Positions 33,831 to 43,956 of a stretch of 64,000 nucleotides of DNA are shown in pieces (within the stretch, counting starts at the first letter, position 1; every line of letters starts with the position of its first letter). A program made the translations under genes and the position numbers. Under the pieces are notes generated by a model. The model worked only from the letters and a program-made list of their open reading frames with translations. It made no database searches and was not told the DNA's origin. This DNA comes from Nostoc linckia NIES-25 (GTDB lineage: Bacteria; Cyanobacteriota; Cyanobacteriia; Cyanobacteriales; Nostocaceae), in the NCBI RefSeq assembly GCF_002368035.1, contig NZ_AP018222.1, positions 1,311,630 through 1,375,629 on the forward strand. Reading direction: 5' to 3'.

Positions 33831-34960
33831 TTAAACAGATTTCCCAAGAATCCTTCTAAACCGCCTTTACCAGTACGATCTCCTTTAATTTTAGCCAGCT
33901 TCTCCAGCAATTCCCTCTCCTCTGGTGTTACTTTATTGGGAATATCAATTAATACTGTCAGCAGATGATCGCCCCGACTTACGGGATTTCCTAATCTCGG
34001 TACACCGCGATTTTCCAACTTCATCACCGTGTTTGGTTGGGTTCCCGCAGGAATGATTAGTTCCACTGGCCCGTCTACCGTCTCGACCTCTAACCGACAA
34101 CCTAAGATTGCTTGCAAGTAGCTAATTTTAATTTCCGAGAGAATATTGATGCCATCCCGTTGGAATTCCTCGTCTTCATTGACGAACAAGTAAACGTACA
34201 AATCCCCAGGAGGACCACCACGTTGACCGGCATCCCCTTCATTAGAAATCCGCAAGCGCGTGCCATTATCCACCCCAGCCGGAATTGTGATTTTGAGTTT
34301 CTTTGTGACTTGATTTGCGCCCTTACCATCACAAGCATCACACTTATCTTCAATTACCATCCCTGTTCCATTACAAGTGGGACAAGTCGAGACTTGGGTG
34401 AAACTACCGAAGGGTGTTCTGGTAACGCGACGGACTTGACCCGATCCGCTACAAGTCGAACAAGTACGCGGACGCGTTCCTGGTTTCGCACCAGAACCGT
34501 TACAAACTTCACAATTTTCTAAATGGGAAATGCGGATTTCTTTTTCACCCCCAAATACTGCTTCCCGAAAATCTAACTTCAGGTCTAGCCGCAGGTCATC
34601 ACCTCGTGCAGGGCCGCTGCGGCGTCTTTGTTGTTGCGCCGGACCACCCATACCCCCAGCAAAGCCACTAAAAATGCTTTCAAAGATGTCGGCAAAACCA
34701 CCCATATCGCCAATATCTTGGAAGCCTGCACCGGCTCCACTTGACACGCCCTCTGGACCAAAGCGATCGTAACGAGCGCGAATTTCTGGTTCAGAGAGTA
34801 CCTCATAAGCGCGGTTAATTTCTTTAAAGCGTTCCTCCGCCCCGGCTTCTTTGTTCACGTCTGGGTGATACTTCCGGGCTAAACGGCGGTAAGCTTGTTT
34901 GATTTCTTCTTTGTCGGCGTCACGAGAGACACCCAGGATTTCATAATAGTCGCGGGCCAT
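33827..34960 (-). CDS. dnaJ: Molecular chaperone DnaJ
   Basis: A 377-residue type I Hsp40. The J-domain carries HPD ([13 protein letters not shown]). The Gly-rich linker, four CxxCxGxG zinc repeats ([32 protein letters not shown]) and the C-terminal substrate-binding domain follow. It stimulates DnaK ATPase and delivers unfolded clients. Located between dnaK and tusA-like in a minus-strand cluster. Confidence 0.98.
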   Translation of the reverse strand: MARDYYEILGVSRDADKEEIKQAYRRLARKYHPDVNKEAGAEERFKEINRAYEVLSEPEIRARYDRFGPEGVSSGAGAGFQDIGDMGGFADIFESIFSGFAGGMGGPAQQQRRRSGPARGDDLRLDLKLDFREAVFGGEKEIRISHLENCEVCNGSGAKPGTRPRTCSTCSGSGQVRRVTRTPFGSFTQVSTCPTCNGTGMVIEDKCDACDGKGANQVTKKLKITIPAGVDNGTRLRISNEGDAGQRGGPPGDLYVYLFVNEDEEFQRDGINILSEIKISYLQAILGCRLEVETVDGPVELIIPAGTQPNTVMKLENRGVPRLGNPVSRGDHLLTVLIDIPNKVTPEERELLEKLAKIKGDRTGKGGLEGFLGNLFK

Positions 34961-35649
34961 ATAGCAAAGGTAAAAGTTAGAAGGAACAAAGCAGGAGGCA
35001 GTAGAACGTTACGGTTACTTGGTACCCTACAAAAGTTTTGCCTACAAAGCGTCTTTGGGAGGGCAGCTTGCCGGAGGACAGGCAGAAGTAAAATTAATTT
35101 TTGTTAATAATTGATTTTACCCTTTACCTTTTACAAAAATCACCGACAAATCTTGAGCAACAGGCGCTTTCCTCGTGGGAGACGACAAAAATTACAGAAA
35201 TAGTTGCAAACAGAGAAAACCCCTGCTCAAACTTCTGACTGCCGAGTTTGCTGTCTCTTTTACAATTGTGCTACGTAGGAGAGGAAAACCCCGCCCATCA
35301 ACCAGAGGGGCTAGCCGCACCATCAGGTGTGGAAAACCACCCATATGCTTTGGATCGCATCTCAACTAGCACACCGTTTAGCCCACAGTAATTTGCTTCT
35401 ACAATCTAGCAAACTGCTGGGATTTTGTGAAACTTCGCTAAATTTAGCATCAATATATTCAGATATATTAAGGTGTTTTAATAAAAATCTCAAAATTGGG
35501 GACTGGGGACTGGGGGCTGGGGAAGATGGGGAAATGCAAGAGTGTGGGGGAAAGAGAATTTATGCCCCCTTTCTTCCCACACCCCCTGTTTGCCCAATAC
35601 CCAATCCTTAATTTCTAGTACCCAGTCCCCAGTCGCCGATCCCCAATCC
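34961..35649. other. dnaK-dnaJ intergenic region with repeats
   Basis: About 690 nt, long for a chaperone operon, so dnaJ may have its own promoter. It contains GGGGACTG-type tandem units (35499-35520) and later ACCCAGTCCCCAGTCGCC units that are their complement, able to form a large hairpin around 35499-35650. I found no CIRCE sequence (TTAGCACTC dyad) and no gene. Confidence 0.5.
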
Positions 35650-35650
35650 C
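35499..35650. repeat. GGGGACT/AGTCCCC STRR pair, inverted
   Basis: Tandem heptamers of GGGGACT type (35499-35522) and complementary CCCAGTC/CCCCAAT units (35596-35650) bracket about 75 nt. The right part abuts the dnaK stop codon. Confidence 0.6.
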
Positions 35651-37608
35651 TAATCTATCGCTTCATAATCAGCTTGTGCGGTACTTTCTTCGTCAAAATC
35701 AAAGTTGAATTGGGGTATGAGTGTCCCGTTCATAGCTGAGTCTATTTCTGGGGTAAATGCACTAGTTGAAGGTTCGCCAATTTCGTCGCTTTGGCTGTTA
35801 GCTCGGTTGTAGACATCGGCACCAATGGCAAATAGGGTTTGTTGGAAGTCGTCTAGGCGCTGTCTAAATTCCACTGTGGAGATGGTGGAGTCAATCATTG
35901 CTGATTGGAGTTGTGCGACTTTTTCACTAGCCAAGGTTTTCATCTGCTCGCCGATAAAGTTTCCGTTATCCTTTATGGTGGATTCGTAACTGAACAATAG
36001 GTTATCTGCTTGGTTTTTGAGTTCAACTAGTTCTTTACGTCTCCTGTCTTCCTCGGCAAACAATTCCGCCTCTTGGCGCATCCGTTCGACTTCGTTATTA
36101 CTTAAACCACCTGTATTGGTAATCCTGATACTTTGTTCTCTACCTGTGCCTTTGTCTTGCGCTCCAACCTTAAGAATTCCGTTGACATCAATTTCAAAAG
36201 ATACTTCAATTTGGGGTACGCCACGGGGTGATGGAGGAATTCCTGCCAAGAGAAATTTACCGAGACTTTTATTATCTCGTGCCATTGCCCGTTCGCCTTG
36301 GAGGACGTGAATTTCCACCGAGGTTTGTCCATCAACGGCTGTGGAAAATATTTGTGACTTACTAGTAGGAATTGTGGTGTTGCGTTCAATGATTTTGGTG
36401 AATACTTCGCCCAAGGTTTCAATCCCTAAGGACAAGGGGGTGACATCCAATAGTAAGAGATTATCGACTTCGCCACCCAAAACCCCTGCTTGGATAGCAG
36501 CTCCTAGTGCTACAGCTTCATCAGGATTGATAGAGCGATCGGGAGCTTTGCCATTGAAAAACTTGATCAACGCATTTTGGACTGCGGGAATGCGTGTAGA
36601 ACCACCTACCAAAATAATTCGATCTATGTCTTGTGGTTTGAGAGCTGCGTCTTTGAGGGCTTGGATCATTGGTTCGATGGTAGCTTCGATTAATTGCCCT
36701 GAAAGTTCTTCAAATTTAGAGCGGCTCAGTTCCATCTCCAGATGCTTGGGGCCGCTTTCATCGGCGGTGATAAAAGGCAAATTTATGGAGGTGTTGACCA
36801 TACTGGAGAGTTCAATTTTTGCCTTTTCCGCTGCTTCCCGTAGGCGTTGGAGCGCCATCTTATCTGGGGAAAGGTCGATTTTTTCTTGTTGCTGGAAGCG
36901 TTCGATCATCCAACGGACGATCGCATTATCAAAGTCGTCTCCACCCAAGTGGTTGTTACCACAAGTTGCCTTAACTTCAAAAACACCATCCCCAAGTTGC
37001 AGAATCGACACATCGAAGGTGCCTCCTCCCAAGTCGAAGACTAAAATTAACTGCTCTTGTTCTTGTTTATCTAATCCGAAAGCTAAAGCCGCAGCCGTTG
37101 GTTCGTTGATAATTCGCAGGACTTCCAATCCAGCAATAGTACCGGCATCTTTAGTTGCTTGTCTTTGGGCATCTGTAAAATATGCTGGTACGGTAATCAC
37201 TGCCTGAGTGACAGTTTCGCCCAAGAAGTTTTCCGCATCCTGCTTGAGCTTTTGCAGGATCATGGCAGATATTTCTTGTGGTGTAAAATTTTTTGAGCGA
37301 ATTTGCACATCGACGGTATCATCTCGCCCTTTGACACAGTTGTAGGGTACGCGATCGCGTTCTACTTCAGTATCTTCCCAACGCCGACCGATAAATCTTT
37401 TAATACTATAAATTGTGTTTTCGGCATTGGTTACGGCTTGGCGCTTTGCCAGTTGACCGACCAAGCGATCGCCACTCTTGCCAAATCCCACAATACTTGG
37501 AGTAGTTCGTCCCCCCTCAGAATTGGAGATCACAAGTGGTTGACCGCCCTCCAAAACTGCGACGCAACTGTTAGTAGTGCCTAAGTCGATCCCAATAACT
37601 TTTCCCAT
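35650..37608 (-). CDS. dnaK: Molecular chaperone DnaK (Hsp70)
   Basis: A 652-residue Hsp70. The ATPase domain starts [13 protein letters not shown], with [15 protein letters not shown] and [13 protein letters not shown] as the phosphate and adenosine motifs. The substrate-binding domain ([15 protein letters not shown]) and helical lid follow. The C-terminal tail is acidic ([16 protein letters not shown]). Clustered with grpE upstream and dnaJ downstream, it matches the cyanobacterial DnaK2 (general) type. Confidence 0.98.
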   Translation of the reverse strand: MGKVIGIDLGTTNSCVAVLEGGQPLVISNSEGGRTTPSIVGFGKSGDRLVGQLAKRQAVTNAENTIYSIKRFIGRRWEDTEVERDRVPYNCVKGRDDTVDVQIRSKNFTPQEISAMILQKLKQDAENFLGETVTQAVITVPAYFTDAQRQATKDAGTIAGLEVLRIINEPTAAALAFGLDKQEQEQLILVFDLGGGTFDVSILQLGDGVFEVKATCGNNHLGGDDFDNAIVRWMIERFQQQEKIDLSPDKMALQRLREAAEKAKIELSSMVNTSINLPFITADESGPKHLEMELSRSKFEELSGQLIEATIEPMIQALKDAALKPQDIDRIILVGGSTRIPAVQNALIKFFNGKAPDRSINPDEAVALGAAIQAGVLGGEVDNLLLLDVTPLSLGIETLGEVFTKIIERNTTIPTSKSQIFSTAVDGQTSVEIHVLQGERAMARDNKSLGKFLLAGIPPSPRGVPQIEVSFEIDVNGILKVGAQDKGTGREQSIRITNTGGLSNNEVERMRQEAELFAEEDRRRKELVELKNQADNLLFSYESTIKDNGNFIGEQMKTLASEKVAQLQSAMIDSTISTVEFRQRLDDFQQTLFAIGADVYNRANSQSDEIGEPSTSAFTPEIDSAMNGTLIPQFNFDFDEESTAQADYEAID

Positions 37609-37941
37609 ATTTGCCAGTATTTTTACTGAGTTTTTATGCTGTAATTATGATGTTGCGGATTAATTTTTGTTACTCCGAACCAAGGCTAGCTCAAAACTTC
37701 AGCATCTAGGAATGGGGTGTGGGGCATGGGGAAAGGGAAAGGGGTATGGTTCGACAAGCTCACCAACCGGGGAAAAGGGGAAAGATTAAATTTATTCCTT
37801 TTCCCTTTTCCCTTTAACCTTTAACCCTGCCTGCCCTGCCTCCCCTGCTTCTTCATCCCCCTCATCTTCCAATACTCAGTAATGATGCTCGCCTCTGCTA
37901 GAAACCAGGCACTTTTGGTCAGCGAGGCGAGCGGTTACAGT
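37609..37941. other. grpE-dnaK intergenic region, mostly a repeat element
   Basis: About 330 nt. Nearly half is a copy of the TTCGACAAGCTCACCAACC repeat element (37721-37828). The segment also holds pyrimidine-rich units (CTGCCTGCCCTGCCTCCCC). The dnaK leader is the 110 nt next to the gene. No gene seen. Confidence 0.5.
37721..37828 (+). repeat. TTCGACAAGC element, copy 1
   Basis: A composite of GGGGAAAGGGAAAGGGG, core GGTTCGACAAGCTCACCAAC, GGGGAAAAGGGGAAAG, the spacer ATTAAATTTATTCC and pyrimidine units complementary to the purine arm. Near-identical copies occur at 53892, 55441 (inverted) and 55898. Confidence 0.85.
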
Positions 37942-38691
37942 TTAACTGAAGGCTTGACTCGACTGATCGTCTGGTGCGGTAGGTGTATCTTCCTTGGGAG
38001 CAGCTACTTTTACCATTGCATGGCGCAGCACGCGCTCGCCCAAGTAATATCCGCGCACTAACTCTTCTAACACTGTTCCTTCAGGATGTTCATCCGTAGG
38101 TTCGCGCATTACTGCTTCGTGCAGGTTGGGATCGAATTCTTGACCTTCAGGACGCATGGGTGAAACACCTAAGCGTTTCAGGGTATCTACTAATTGTTTA
38201 TAAACACCTTGGTAACTTTTATGGATGGTCATCTCGCCTTCGGATTGCGGTTTGAGGTGCGATCGCGCCCGCTCAAAATTATCGACCACTGGTAGCAACT
38301 CCAGAATCGTGTTCCGCCTCATCTGCACCTCTAGTTCTTCTTTTTCTTTACTAGTGCGTTTGCGGTAATTCTCAAAATCAGCGGCAATCCGCATATATTG
38401 AGTGCTACGTTCTTCTACTTGTGCTTTGAGAGACTCGATTTGTTGAGTCAGTTCTGCCAAAGCTGCTGTTTGTAGTTCAGCTTTTTCACTGGCAGCGACG
38501 CCATTTTCTCGATCAAGAGTAGCCGTATCCACCGTTACATTGGTTTGGGCTGCCACTTGCTCATTAACTTCGCTGCCAGATTCATTGGAATTGATTGGGG
38601 CTGGGGAGTCGCTTTTCATTGCTTGCTTTACCTCTGTTGGTTCACCCAATTGCTGGCTTGTATTGTTTATCTGTTTATTTTCATCCATCAT
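37942..38691 (-). CDS. grpE: Nucleotide exchange factor GrpE
   Basis: A 249-residue DnaK co-chaperone. After a ~95-residue polar N-terminal extension, the long coiled coil ([20 protein letters not shown]) and the beta-domain with the family signature ([20 protein letters not shown]) are clear. It releases ADP from DnaK. It begins the minus-strand cluster grpE-dnaK-dnaJ-tusA-rsgA, although the large dnaK and dnaJ leaders suggest several promoters. Confidence 0.96.
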   Translation of the reverse strand: MMDENKQINNTSQQLGEPTEVKQAMKSDSPAPINSNESGSEVNEQVAAQTNVTVDTATLDRENGVAASEKAELQTAALAELTQQIESLKAQVEERSTQYMRIAADFENYRKRTSKEKEELEVQMRRNTILELLPVVDNFERARSHLKPQSEGEMTIHKSYQGVYKQLVDTLKRLGVSPMRPEGQEFDPNLHEAVMREPTDEHPEGTVLEELVRGYYLGERVLRHAMVKVAAPKEDTPTAPDDQSSQAFS

Positions 38692-38799
38692 TGTCTAATG
38701 ATTCCAGATGCTTTTTATGGCACTACATCCCCATAGTTTGCAACTGTCGTCATTGACGACTTGCAACTGAGGCTGATTTTATTGCCAACAAGTTCCTGG

Positions 38800-38900
38800 A
38801 GTTATGTCACCGTCATCTTATTGTGACAAATGGTGAACGCGCTAGTTCAAACACTCGTAGTGCGGTAACCCGAACGATTGACACTCCTGAGCCATTATGC
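38800..38900 (-). ncRNA. Candidate reRNA (omega RNA)/right end of the TnpB element
   Basis: By family analogy the guide RNA overlaps the tnpB 3' end and runs into the element's right end. Downstream of the stop, the minus strand reads a structured stretch with CGGGTTACCG and two GAGTGT repeats (GAGTGTCAATC, CGAGTGTTTG). The exact ends and guide are not determined. Confidence 0.35.
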
Positions 38901-40106
38901 TAGGGATTCTTGCTTCACAGGGATTCCGACGAATTTACCCTCAGCAAGCATCTTGACCGTGTGCCCCACGGCTGCAAGTCCCCTCTGGAGAACTACTTGT
39001 GCAGCGGCGACATCCCTATGGGTTGTATAGCCGCAATTTGAGCAATTATGAATACGCTCTGATAAATCTTTTTTGCCCGTCACGCTTTGGCAGTTTGGGC
39101 AGATTTGGCTTGTTTTACGGCCATCTACTTTTTGAAAATAGACACTACGCTTAAAACAAATCCGATCCAAAATACTGAAAAATTGCCCAAATCCTGCATC
39201 TAGACAGTGCTTGCCCAACATTCCACGGGATAGTCCGACAAGGTTTAAGTCCTCAATAAAAACCATCCCACTATCGTTGCAAATTTGATGAGATAGCTTT
39301 GTGTGCCAATCCTTACGGCAGTTGGCAACGTATTCATACAGTGAAGCAACTTTCCTTTGGGCTTTACGCCAATTGTTCGAGCCTATACGTTTTCTCTTAA
39401 CGCGCTGTTGCAGCAATTTAAGCTTGCGTTCGGCATCAACAAAAAACTTTGGACGCTTAACTAAAAGACCATTAGAAGTTGCAACAAAATTAGTTAAACC
39501 TACATCAATTCCTACCGCTTCCCCGTGTGGCAACCTTTCTGGTATGGATACATCCCATTGAATGGTTAACATCACATACCATCCAGAAACTTTTCGTGCC
39601 ACACGCGCTTGCTTGATGATTCCACCATCAGGAATGCTTCGTGATTGACGCACTTTTACAGCACCAATTACAGGCAATTTTACCTGACCATTGGTTAGCG
39701 GATTTTGCCCTAATTGCGGGAAACAAAAAGACCGCATCCGTCCTGGCTTTTTAAATCTTGGGAACCCATGATTTTGTTCCCACATACTCACAAAAGCTTT
39801 TTCAAGTCGCCTCAATGTTTGCTGTAAAGACTGAGCATTAACTCGTTTTAAATATTCATTTTCTTGGCGTGCAGCAGTTAAAGATTTGCACTGGCTTGCA
39901 AATGTTGGGCGCGATGCCTCAGCAGGAATGATATAGCAGCTATGGAGGCTACAAGCGTTTACCTGACAACTACGGGACTTATACCAGTCCTTGCGTTCAG
40001 CTAAAGCATGGTTGTAAACCCGTCTATGAGTTTCTATCCATTCTTCAAACAGTAATATTTGTTTTTGTGTTGGTTTTAGCTTGAATTCGTAAGTCAGGTT
40101 AAACAC
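38895..40106 (-). CDS. tnpB: RNA-guided endonuclease TnpB (IS200/IS605 OrfB)
   Basis: A 403-residue TnpB. RuvC catalytic residues are in GIDVGLTNF (Asp), VFIEDLNL (Glu) and THRDVAAAQ (Asp), and the zinc ribbon is CPNCQSV..CSNCGY. It starts at GTG with AGGAGG nine nt upstream. No TnpA transposase lies beside it, so movement would need TnpA in trans. TnpB uses an RNA from its own 3' end and the right transposon end to cut DNA and hold the element; the 38830-38900 region is the place to look for it. Confidence 0.93.
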   Translation of the reverse strand: MFNLTYEFKLKPTQKQILLFEEWIETHRRVYNHALAERKDWYKSRSCQVNACSLHSCYIIPAEASRPTFASQCKSLTAARQENEYLKRVNAQSLQQTLRRLEKAFVSMWEQNHGFPRFKKPGRMRSFCFPQLGQNPLTNGQVKLPVIGAVKVRQSRSIPDGGIIKQARVARKVSGWYVMLTIQWDVSIPERLPHGEAVGIDVGLTNFVATSNGLLVKRPKFFVDAERKLKLLQQRVKRKRIGSNNWRKAQRKVASLYEYVANCRKDWHTKLSHQICNDSGMVFIEDLNLVGLSRGMLGKHCLDAGFGQFFSILDRICFKRSVYFQKVDGRKTSQICPNCQSVTGKKDLSERIHNCSNCGYTTHRDVAAAQVVLQRGLAAVGHTVKMLAEGKFVGIPVKQESLA

Positions 40107-40527
40107 GCTTGTTGCCTCCTGACTCTATTTTACCACAATTCTAAAAATCCCTTGCGCGGTTAGTAGAATAAAATCGCCCGTAAGCGGTCGAGGCTCTAAC
40201 CCAAGTTTTTCGCTAGCGTAACTCCAGGAGTAAGTATTTTGCAAGAGTGGCGGTGAATTTGATTCACCCCTCAGGTGAATTTATGGATCGGGTTTTTAAT
40301 GGGTTACTACTTGAAATTTAACGATTCAGACCTAATGTTAATTAAATAGGTTGAGATTGGAAAATGAGAACATTAATATTTTCAAGTTAATCGTCAACAG
40401 TCAACCATCAACATGAAATTCCATTCTCTTGTCTTCTTCTGGTGAGAAGTTTTTTGAGCGATGAGAATTCTGTGTCCCATGCTGGGAATACTCTAACCAG
40501 AGGTTTTCCCAAATCAATTGCTCCTTT
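40107..40527. other. Intergenic region between tnpB and pilB
   Basis: About 420 nt. The part next to tnpB should hold the element's left end. GGTGAAT-TTG-ATTCACC (40252-40268) is a perfect dyad followed by a third GGTGAAT at 40274. CTTCT-GGTG-AGAAG with a T6 run (40436-40455) precedes pilB by about 70 nt and could act as an attenuator. No gene seen. Confidence 0.4.
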
Positions 40528-42540
40528 ATGACTCAATCGTCACCACAACGGCGCAGTACCGCTCTAACTACTAGAACAGAGTTTTCGCCCTTCGGCAACA
40601 AGCTAGTGCAATCTGGCTATGTTAATAGCGAACAGATGAGACAGGCACTAATTGAAAGCCGTAAATCCGGTAGACCGCTAACGGAAGTATTAGAGTCAAT
40701 TACTGGCCAACAACTATCACCCGAACTGCTCAGGCAATACAAAAAACAACAGCTATTTGAACTAAAAATACTCTACGGTGTTGAGTTCCTCGATCCGGAA
40801 GTCAACTCCTTTGCCGGTACGATGGTGGGCAACCTGATTGATACCTTGATTCCAGTGGATATCTGTCGTCGCCATCGTTTGGTGCCACTTTCCAAACACG
40901 AAGACCAAACCCCACCTTCAGTTTTAGTGGCGATGGTTGCTCCAGATAATCTGGAGGCTTGTGATGACCTGAATCGCATCTTGCGACCCCAAGGCTTGGC
41001 ATTGCAGCGGATGGTGATTACACAGGAAGATTACCAACAGGTAATCAATCAATATTTGGATGACCTGGCTGTTCGGCAAAAGCACCTAGAACGAGAAAGC
41101 TCTACAGATATTAGTCAGGATTTAGAAAATCTGGGAAATCTCGACATTGAAGATGCCCCTGAGGAGATGGAGGCCGATCTAGGGGCAGCGATGAAGGGCG
41201 CTGAAGATGCTCCAGTTATTAACCTTGTCAACAGAATCCTAGCTAAAGCTTTGCATGAAAAAGTTTCGGATATTCATGTGGAACCACAAGAAGAAAACTT
41301 ACGCATTCGCTTTCGTAAAGATGGAGTGTTGCGTGAAGCTTTCCCGCTGATGCCGAAAAAAATCATCCCGGCAGTGACAGCTAGGTTTAAAATTATCTCC
41401 AATCTAGACATTGCCGAGAGGCGTTTACCCCAAGATGGACGCATCCGCCGGATGTTTGAGGGACGCAAAGTAGACTTCCGTGTAAATACCTTACCCAGTC
41501 GCTACGGGGAAAAGGTGGTGCTGCGGATTTTGGATAATTCTTCTACCCAACTCGGATTGAATAAATTAATCACCGATCCAGAGACTTTACACATTGTCCA
41601 GGATATGGTTAGCCGTCCCTTTGGTCTAATTTTGGTGACTGGGCCGACTGGTTCCGGTAAAACAACCTCGCTGTATTCGGCGCTGGCGGAAAAGAACGAT
41701 CCCGGAATTAATATCAGTACTGTAGAAGACCCGATCGAATACAGTCTTCCAGGGATTACTCAAGTACAGGTGATTCGAGAAAAAGGGCTGGATTTTGCTA
41801 CAGCATTGCGGGCTTTCTTACGACAAGATCCAGACGTATTACTGGTGGGCGAAACGCGGGACAAGGAAACAGCAAAAACAGCGATTGAGGCTGCTTTAAC
41901 TGGTCACTTAGTATTAACTACCTTACATACCAATGATGCCCCAGGAGCGATCGCTCGTTTGGGAGAAATGGGGATTGAGCCTTTCATGGTTTCTAGTTCC
42001 CTGATTGGCGTTTTGGCTCAACGTTTGGTGCGGCGGGTATGTTCTGAATGTCGGATTCCTTACACTCCCACAACTGAGGAATTGTCACGTTATGGTCTGT
42101 CAGCGTCCTCTGAAGTGGAAGTCACTTTCTACAAAGCCAACACTTTGACATTAGAAGCGATCGCAGAAGCCAAAACCAAAAATCACCTTTGCCCAGCTTG
42201 TAATGGCGTCGGCTACAAAGGGCGTTGTGGTGTTTATGAAGTCATGCGAGTCACCGAAAACCTGCAAACCCTAATCAACGAAGAAGCACCCACAGAACGT
42301 ATCAAAGAAGTGGCGGTAGAAGAAGGCATGAAAACTTTGCTGGCTTACAGTCTGGACTTAGTACGTCAAGGCTCCACTACCCTCGAAGAAGTAGAACGGG
42401 TGACCTTTACAGATACAGGTTTGGAAGCAGAATTAAAAGCCAAACGCAAGACAGGTCTTACTTGTCGGACTTGTGATGCCACCTTGAAACCAGAATGGCT
42501 AGATTGTCCCTACTGTCTGACATCTCGTTTTCAAGATTAG
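40528..42540 (+). CDS. pilB: Type IV pilus extension ATPase PilB
   Basis: A 670-residue GspE/PilB motor that powers pilus polymerisation. The N-terminal MshEN-like domain is followed by the ATPase: Walker A GPTGSGKTTSL (about residue 371), Asp box IEAALTGHLVLTTLHTND and a tetracysteine zinc site (CSEC, CPACNGVGYKGRC). An extra C-terminal zinc-ribbon-like end (CRTCDATLKPEWLDCPYC) is present. First of pilB-pilT-pilC. Confidence 0.97.
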   Translation: MTQSSPQRRSTALTTRTEFSPFGNKLVQSGYVNSEQMRQALIESRKSGRPLTEVLESITGQQLSPELLRQYKKQQLFELKILYGVEFLDPEVNSFAGTMVGNLIDTLIPVDICRRHRLVPLSKHEDQTPPSVLVAMVAPDNLEACDDLNRILRPQGLALQRMVITQEDYQQVINQYLDDLAVRQKHLERESSTDISQDLENLGNLDIEDAPEEMEADLGAAMKGAEDAPVINLVNRILAKALHEKVSDIHVEPQEENLRIRFRKDGVLREAFPLMPKKIIPAVTARFKIISNLDIAERRLPQDGRIRRMFEGRKVDFRVNTLPSRYGEKVVLRILDNSSTQLGLNKLITDPETLHIVQDMVSRPFGLILVTGPTGSGKTTSLYSALAEKNDPGINISTVEDPIEYSLPGITQVQVIREKGLDFATALRAFLRQDPDVLLVGETRDKETAKTAIEAALTGHLVLTTLHTNDAPGAIARLGEMGIEPFMVSSSLIGVLAQRLVRRVCSECRIPYTPTTEELSRYGLSASSEVEVTFYKANTLTLEAIAEAKTKNHLCPACNGVGYKGRCGVYEVMRVTENLQTLINEEAPTERIKEVAVEEGMKTLLAYSLDLVRQGSTTLEEVERVTFTDTGLEAELKAKRKTGLTCRTCDATLKPEWLDCPYCLTSRFQD

Positions 42541-42639
42541 TCATTAGTCATTAGTCATTGGTTGATGCTTAGTAACTTAAAACAACTGACAAATGACAAA
42601 GGACAACTGACAAATGACAAAAGACAAATAACAAAGATT
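42541..42639. repeat. TTAGTCA / CAAATGA heptamer repeats between pilB and pilT
   Basis: Three TTAGTCA-type heptamers start at the pilB stop codon, and several ACAAATG/ACAAAGG units follow. They are partly complementary. This is an STRR inside an operon, like the petC-petA one. Confidence 0.7.
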
Positions 42640-42655
42640 AAAAGGAAGCAAAACT

Positions 42656-43780
42656 ATGGAAATGATGATTGAAGACTTGATGGAGCAGATGATTGAAATG
42701 GGAGGTTCGGATCTGCATTTATCCGCAGGTTTGCCTCCTTACTTCCGCATCAGTGGCAAACTCACTCCCATAGGTGAGCATGTGTTGACAGCAGATCAGT
42801 GTCAAAGGCTGATTTTTAGTATGCTCAACAATACCCAGCGTAAAACCTTAGAGCAGACCTGGGAATTAGATTGTTCTTATGGTGTTAAAGGTCTGGCTCG
42901 ATTCCGGGTGAATGTCTATAAAGAGCGTGGTGCTTATGCTGCTTGTTTACGGGCATTAAGTTCTAAGATTCCTAACTTTGAAAAATTAGGTCTGCCTGAT
43001 GTAGTGCGGGAAATGTCCGATAAGCCCAGAGGACTAATTTTGGTCACAGGCCCTACAGGTTCAGGGAAAACAACAACCCTAGCGGCAATGATTGACTTAA
43101 TTAACCGCACCAAAGCAGAGCATATATTAACAGTAGAAGACCCCATTGAATTCGTTTACGAACCAATTAAAAGCTTAGTTCACCAACGGCAATTGGGCGA
43201 AGATACCAAGAGTTTTGCTAATGCTTTGAAAGCAGCTTTACGGGAAGATCCAGATATTATTCTGGTGGGTGAAATGCGGGATTTAGAAACGATTTCGTTG
43301 GCGATTTCCGCAGCAGAAACAGGGCACTTAGTATTCGGTACACTACACACTAGTTCCGCTGCACAAACCGTTGACCGGATTATCGACGTTTTTCCCCATG
43401 AAAGACAAACCCAAGTGCGAGTACAATTATCAAACTCTTTAGTAGCAGTATTTAGTCAAACATTAGTTTCTAAGAAAAATCCCAAGCCTGGCGAATATGG
43501 TCGGGTGATGGCTCAAGAAATTTTGATTGTTACTCCAGCTATTTCTAACTTAATTCGAGAAGGCAAAACATCGCAAATTTACTCAGCTATTCAAACGGGC
43601 GGGAAATTGGGTATGCAAACTCTGGAGAAAGTTTTGGCGGACTATTACAAAGCAGGAACAATCTCCTTTGAAGCAGCAATGTCTAAGACTTCCAAACCAG
43701 ATGAAATCCAACGTCTCATTGGTACTTCAACACCACCAGCAGGTGCAAAACCGGGAGCCGGGGCTGTTAAAGCACATTAG
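42656..43780 (+). CDS. pilT: Type IV pilus retraction ATPase PilT
   Basis: A 374-residue motor that depolymerises pili for twitching and DNA uptake. It has Walker A GPTGSGKTTTLAAMID, the AIRNLIREGKT-type motif (AISNLIREGKTSQIYSAIQT) that is diagnostic for PilT, and Asp and His boxes. It starts at the ATG with AAGGAAG upstream. The Gly/Ala/Pro C-terminal tail is disordered. Confidence 0.97.
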   Translation: MEMMIEDLMEQMIEMGGSDLHLSAGLPPYFRISGKLTPIGEHVLTADQCQRLIFSMLNNTQRKTLEQTWELDCSYGVKGLARFRVNVYKERGAYAACLRALSSKIPNFEKLGLPDVVREMSDKPRGLILVTGPTGSGKTTTLAAMIDLINRTKAEHILTVEDPIEFVYEPIKSLVHQRQLGEDTKSFANALKAALREDPDIILVGEMRDLETISLAISAAETGHLVFGTLHTSSAAQTVDRIIDVFPHERQTQVRVQLSNSLVAVFSQTLVSKKNPKPGEYGRVMAQEILIVTPAISNLIREGKTSQIYSAIQTGGKLGMQTLEKVLADYYKAGTISFEAAMSKTSKPDEIQRLIGTSTPPAGAKPGAGAVKAH

Positions 43781-43956
43781 ACTAATGGCGACTGGCGACT
43801 GGGGACTAGGGACTGGGTAAGAGTTGAGTTTTTCTAATCCAATGCCCAATACTTCTCTACGAGAGGCTGCGCCAACGGCTTCTCTACGAGACGCTACGCG
43901 AACGCTCAGTACAAGTGCCCCATGCCCGACAACTAACAACTATTTTGAATTTGTTT
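43781..43956. repeat. Repeat patch between pilT and pilC
   Basis: GGCGACT and GGGGACT tandem units (43787-43815) are followed by CTCTACGAGAGGCTGCGCC, CTCTACGAGACGCTACGCGA and the core relative GCTCAGTACAAGT. The patch is composed entirely of interspersed repeat motifs and separates two genes usually much closer. Confidence 0.7.

Noticed and set aside
36341..37207. 288-codon plus-strand frame inside dnaK
   Set aside because: Antisense shadow of a highly conserved coding sequence; Ser/Pro/Ile-rich translation without family features.
38692..38894. CIRCE-type heat-shock operator upstream of grpE
   Set aside because: The TTAGCACTC-N9-GAGTGCTAA dyad was looked for and is not present here, nor before dnaK or dnaJ.
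43915..43956. Earlier start for pilC at the in-frame ATG inside the repeat patch
   Set aside because: The 14 extra residues come from repeat-adjacent DNA and are not part of the conserved PilC N-terminus.
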